From positions 1 to 8,239 of the forward strand of contig CAVINP010000089.1 in NCBI GenBank assembly GCA_963643985.1: 8,239 nucleotides of DNA. The letters run 5' to 3'. The translations under genes and the position numbers were made by a program. Shown here in pieces: positions 5,813 to 8,239 of the stretch. Every line of letters starts with the position of its first letter. The first letter of the stretch is position 1. This DNA comes from SFTH01 sp963643985 (lineage in GTDB: Bacteria; Bacillota; Clostridia; Christensenellales; Aristaeellaceae). The notes under the pieces are model-generated. The model saw only the letters and a list, made by a program, of their open reading frames with translations, did no database searches and was not told the origin of the DNA.

Positions 5813-5841
5813 AGTATAACACGATATTAAGCAAACGTCAA
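5813..5841 (-). promoter_or_regulatory. Sigma-A-type promoter for cas5c-cas8c-cas7-cas4-cas1
   Basis: On the minus strand TTGACG (5841-5836) and TATACT (5818-5813) each match the consensus at 5 of 6 positions, and their spacing is exactly 17 bp. The predicted start is near 5806, giving a leader of about 36 nt before the cas5c ATG at 5770. The surrounding DNA is AT-rich against a GC-rich window. The effector and adaptation genes can therefore be expressed separately from cas3. Supported by sequence only. Confidence 0.72.
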
Positions 5842-5959
5842 GTGGGATGTGATTGTCGGACAGGTTTTTGTGGGAGGGCGGGGAGAGAATAAACAGTGGT
5901 AAGTTGAAGGGCAGAGAGCCGGATATCGGTATATCGCTTACTGCTTAACAGGACTTTAC

Positions 5960-6057
5960 GAACCCCACCACCGCTTCGCGGTCCCCCTCCCCTTTCAGGG
6001 GAGGCAATAGGCTCCCCTGAAAGGGGAGCTGCCGAGCGAACGCGAGGCTGAGGGGTT
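5960..6057 (+). repeat. Dispersed palindromic repeat element with nested hairpins
   Basis: The element begins GAACCCC and ends GGGGTT, so its tips are inverted repeats (AACCCC/GGGGTT). Inside are two 8-bp hairpins with 3-nt loops, CCTCCCCT/AGGGGAGG (5986-6004) and GCTCCCCT/AGGGGAGC (6011-6029). The two are also reverse complements of each other over 17 nt (5987-6003 against 6012-6028), so the region could fold either as two small stems or one long one. It resembles, from memory, short repeats scattered in intergenic DNA of gut Clostridia. It has no coding capacity, so it would depend on outside enzymes if mobile. A relative lies at 606-766 in the same orientation. Confidence 0.75.
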
Positions 6058-6106
6058 AGAACACCTATAGTAGAATCATTCGTCCGTTTATTTCAAGAAA
6101 ATGCTG

Positions 6107-8239
6107 CTAGAAGAACAGCGCCGCGCCGCCGTCGCTCCTGACATTCAGGCCGCATTGGCCGTCATACGCGTCGGGATTGAGCAGTATGCCGTAGCCGTCC
6201 GTGGGGTGATCCTCCATGGCCGCGGACTTCACCAGTGCGTCGTATTCGTACCACGGCAGGCTTACGGCACTTCGCCCCAGACTGCGCAGCATGTCACGCG
6301 GAATCAGGTCCAGACGCAGCAGGCGAAGTGCCTCTTCGTTGTCGGGGGACGGGATGTAGACGGTCTTCATGCCGTGATCGTCGATCATGTGAAAGTGCTC
6401 CGCGACCTGCCGGAAGTGCCATTTCCGTTCCATGTCCAGTATGTTCATTTTGTCCAGTCCTTCCGGGCCGCCCGCCCAGAGGAGCTTCCGGAAGTAGGCT
6501 TCGATTGCGGGCCGCGAATTGATGTCCTCAAAGGCCTCCATCACCTCTTTGGCAGGGATGATACGCGCAAGCAGCGCATCACAGACCTTCCCCTCGCCGC
6601 TGAAGACATGCACGAGGCTGTCCTCAGGCGCACGCAGCCCCTCGCGGTTGCAGCGCCCTGCCGCCTGCAGTATGCTGTCCAGGCCGCTCATCTCGCGCCA
6701 GACGGTCGGAAAGTCGACATCCACGCCCGCCTCGATCAGGCTGGTGGAGACCACACGGCAGACTTCCCCCGAGCGCAGCCGGTCACGGATGGTGCGCAGC
6801 GTGCGCTCACGGTCCTGCGCCGTCATCAGCGTCGAGAGGTGATAGCGTCCCTCCTCAGGCAGCAGCATAAATACATCGCGGGCACGCTTTCTGGAATTGA
6901 CCACGCAGAGCACCTGCCCATCTTCCTCCAGACGCTCCGCCAGTGCCGCATCCGTCAACGATCCTTCCCGGGCGAAGCGGACGCGGCGGAAGAAGTCAAA
7001 GAGCGCATCCGGATCGGGTGCAAGCTCGCAGATATTCAATTCGGGCGCAAATTCCGCAAACAGTTTGCCCAGCGCCGGCTGGGTGGCCGTGCAGAGCAGT
7101 GCCGTCGCGCCGTAGTGGCGCACCAGCTCCGCCATGGCCGATACGCAGGGGCGCAGCAGAGTCAGCGGCAGCGTCTGTGCCTCGTCAAACACGATGACGC
7201 TCTGCGCGATGTTGTGCAGCTTGCGGCAGCGGGAGGGCTTGCGGGCGTAGAGCGATTCAAAGAACTGCACGGCGGTGGTGACGATCACCGGCGCGTCCCA
7301 GTTCTCGCAGGCCAGGCGGCGGCGGCCTTCCGCGTCTTCGGCATCGCTGTCCGTCTCGGCCTGGCTGTGGTGCTCCAGCACATTGTCCCGCCCCAGCACA
7401 GCGGCAAATATGTCGGCCGTCTGCTCGATGATACTCGTGTAGGGGATCACGTAGATGACCCGCTTCAGCTTGTGCGCCGCGGCATGGCTGAGCGCAAAGG
7501 CCAGCGAGGCGAGCGTCTTGCCGCCGCCGGTCGGCACCGTGAGTGTGTACAGGCCCAGGGGCTGACGGTCGCCCGCCAGACAGCGCTCCAGCACGGTATT
7601 TCTTTGTGTACAGAGCGCGTCTCGGGGATGCTCGAGCCACGGCGCGACGTACGCACGCAGCCTTGCAAGAAGCGAAGGTATATTGTCATGCCTGCCGCGC
7701 GGCTTTTCGCCCTGCAGCGCAGCTTCCGTGTCCAGAAAGTCCGCATCGACGAGGCAGGAGAAGAGCATGCGCGTGTACATCGCGGATTCCCGGGACTCGG
7801 GGATCACCCATGCGGGCGTGTCCGTCTTTGCCTCGGGGGAAATTTCCTTTTTCCATGCGCCGGGATCGCTCCTGCCCGTGAGGCGCTTGCGCACGCGCGA
7901 GGCGATCGTGCCCTCATTCAGCCCGTTGTCCGGCAACCCGCCGTGATGGCCGGCAATGGCAAAAGCGGCGGGAATATCCCGAAATTCACGGGCGGCCGCC
8001 TGCATGCCGGCCGTGGCATGATCCACCGGCTGCGTGTGCTCCGGGTCGCGCTGGCGCTGCTGCGCCTCGGGGCTGTACTTGCCGATGTCGTGCAGAAGGC
8101 CCGTGCGGTAGCCCTCGAGCGGCGAGGAGATGCCCCGCGCAAATTCGGCGGAAAGCGTCGCCACCCCCAGCAGGTGATCCTTTAGGGGCTGATAGGTGCC
8201 GTCATCCCGCTTGTGCGTGACGTAGGTTTCGCTGTTCAT
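6107..8239 (-). CDS. cas3: CRISPR-associated helicase-nuclease Cas3 (type I-C)
   Basis: A 710-residue fusion of an N-terminal HD nuclease and a superfamily 2 helicase. It is recruited to target-bound Cascade, nicks the displaced strand and degrades DNA as it moves 3' to 5'. HD-domain residues include His22, His50-Asp51 (LLHDIGKYSPE), His74 (DHATAG), His98-His99 (AGHHGG) and Asp165 (CLVDAD). Helicase motifs are Walker A VPTGGGKT (235-242), Walker B FDEAQ (351-355), TATQP (384-388) and motif VI QAAGRCNRE (525-533). A C-terminal domain of about 170 residues follows. All catalytic motifs are present. The ATG coincides with the last base of the window, so its ribosome binding site, promoter and any longer start cannot be seen. 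A 327-bp gap with its own promoter separates it from cas5c. Confidence 0.96.
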   Translation of the reverse strand: MNSETYVTHKRDDGTYQPLKDHLLGVATLSAEFARGISSPLEGYRTGLLHDIGKYSPEAQQRQRDPEHTQPVDHATAGMQAAAREFRDIPAAFAIAGHHGGLPDNGLNEGTIASRVRKRLTGRSDPGAWKKEISPEAKTDTPAWVIPESRESAMYTRMLFSCLVDADFLDTEAALQGEKPRGRHDNIPSLLARLRAYVAPWLEHPRDALCTQRNTVLERCLAGDRQPLGLYTLTVPTGGGKTLASLAFALSHAAAHKLKRVIYVIPYTSIIEQTADIFAAVLGRDNVLEHHSQAETDSDAEDAEGRRRLACENWDAPVIVTTAVQFFESLYARKPSRCRKLHNIAQSVIVFDEAQTLPLTLLRPCVSAMAELVRHYGATALLCTATQPALGKLFAEFAPELNICELAPDPDALFDFFRRVRFAREGSLTDAALAERLEEDGQVLCVVNSRKRARDVFMLLPEEGRYHLSTLMTAQDRERTLRTIRDRLRSGEVCRVVSTSLIEAGVDVDFPTVWREMSGLDSILQAAGRCNREGLRAPEDSLVHVFSGEGKVCDALLARIIPAKEVMEAFEDINSRPAIEAYFRKLLWAGGPEGLDKMNILDMERKWHFRQVAEHFHMIDDHGMKTVYIPSPDNEEALRLLRLDLIPRDMLRSLGRSAVSLPWYEYDALVKSAAMEDHPTDGYGILLNPDAYDGQCGLNVRSDGGAALFF

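Larger units (their letters stand above)
5780..6106. other. Non-coding 327-bp gap between cas3 and cas5c
   Basis: From the cas3 stop leftward it holds an AT-rich stretch (6058-6106), the dispersed palindromic repeat (5960-6057), an unassigned stretch (5842-5959) with a small stem GATAT-CGGT-ATATC (5922-5935), then the promoter and 5' leader of the cas5c operon. I see no coding sequence here and no terminator with a clean U-tract after cas3. The hairpins in the repeat might reduce read-through. Confidence 0.8.

Noticed and set aside
5960..6106. Rho-independent terminator after cas3
   Set aside because: Strong stems exist, but no U-rich tract follows them on the minus strand, so termination cannot be claimed from sequence.
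6101..8185. 694-codon open frame on the plus strand, antisense to cas3
   Set aside because: It mirrors cas3 in a GC-rich region where stops are rare. The product is rich in Arg, Gln, His and Ala with no recognisable motifs, while the minus-strand frame has every Cas3 motif.
1..8239. A novel defence system or anti-CRISPR gene hidden in the locus
   Set aside because: All coding DNA is accounted for by canonical type I-C cas genes. The two gaps contain no credible additional protein.

Overview
The window holds a compact, apparently complete type I-C CRISPR-Cas locus, transcribed right to left on the minus strand. In transcription order the genes are cas3, cas5c, cas8c (with an internal cas11c start), cas7, cas4, cas1 and cas2, followed by a leader and the leader-proximal end of the CRISPR array. 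This is the canonical type I-C gene order. No coding gene outside the system is present, and I see no frameshift or in-frame stop in any cas gene.

Layout: cas3 (6107-8239) starts exactly at the right edge. A 327-bp gap (5780-6106) follows, holding a dispersed palindromic repeat and a good sigma-A-type promoter. Then come cas5c, cas8c, cas7, cas4 and cas1 (5770 down to 793), each overlapping its neighbour by 4-8 bp. A second gap of 255 bp (538-792) separates cas1 from cas2 and carries a rearranged relative of the same dispersed repeat. cas2 (247-537) is followed by a leader of about 167 bp with a hairpin, then one full repeat, one full spacer and the start of another repeat. The array continues off the left edge.

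How the parts work together: Cas4, Cas1 and Cas2 acquire spacers. Cas5c cuts the pre-crRNA, because type I-C lacks Cas6. Cas5c, Cas7, Cas8c and the internally translated Cas11c form the Cascade surveillance complex, and Cas3 (HD nuclease plus helicase) destroys the bound target. The only full spacer, read on the plus strand, encodes a peptide resembling a phage large-terminase motif, so a tailed-phage target is plausible.

Organism: the DNA is GC-rich but has strong AGGAGG-type ribosome binding sites. Its dispersed repeat (AACCCC... ends around CTCCCCT/AGGGGAG stems) resembles, from memory, elements common in gut Clostridia such as Ruminococcaceae/Oscillospiraceae. A high-GC gut Firmicute is my best guess, but there is no taxonomic marker gene here. 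The system itself is well known. The less ordinary points are the internal cas11c start, the two related repeat elements bracketing the cas5-cas1 block, the structured insert between cas1 and cas2, and the separate promoter for the effector genes.
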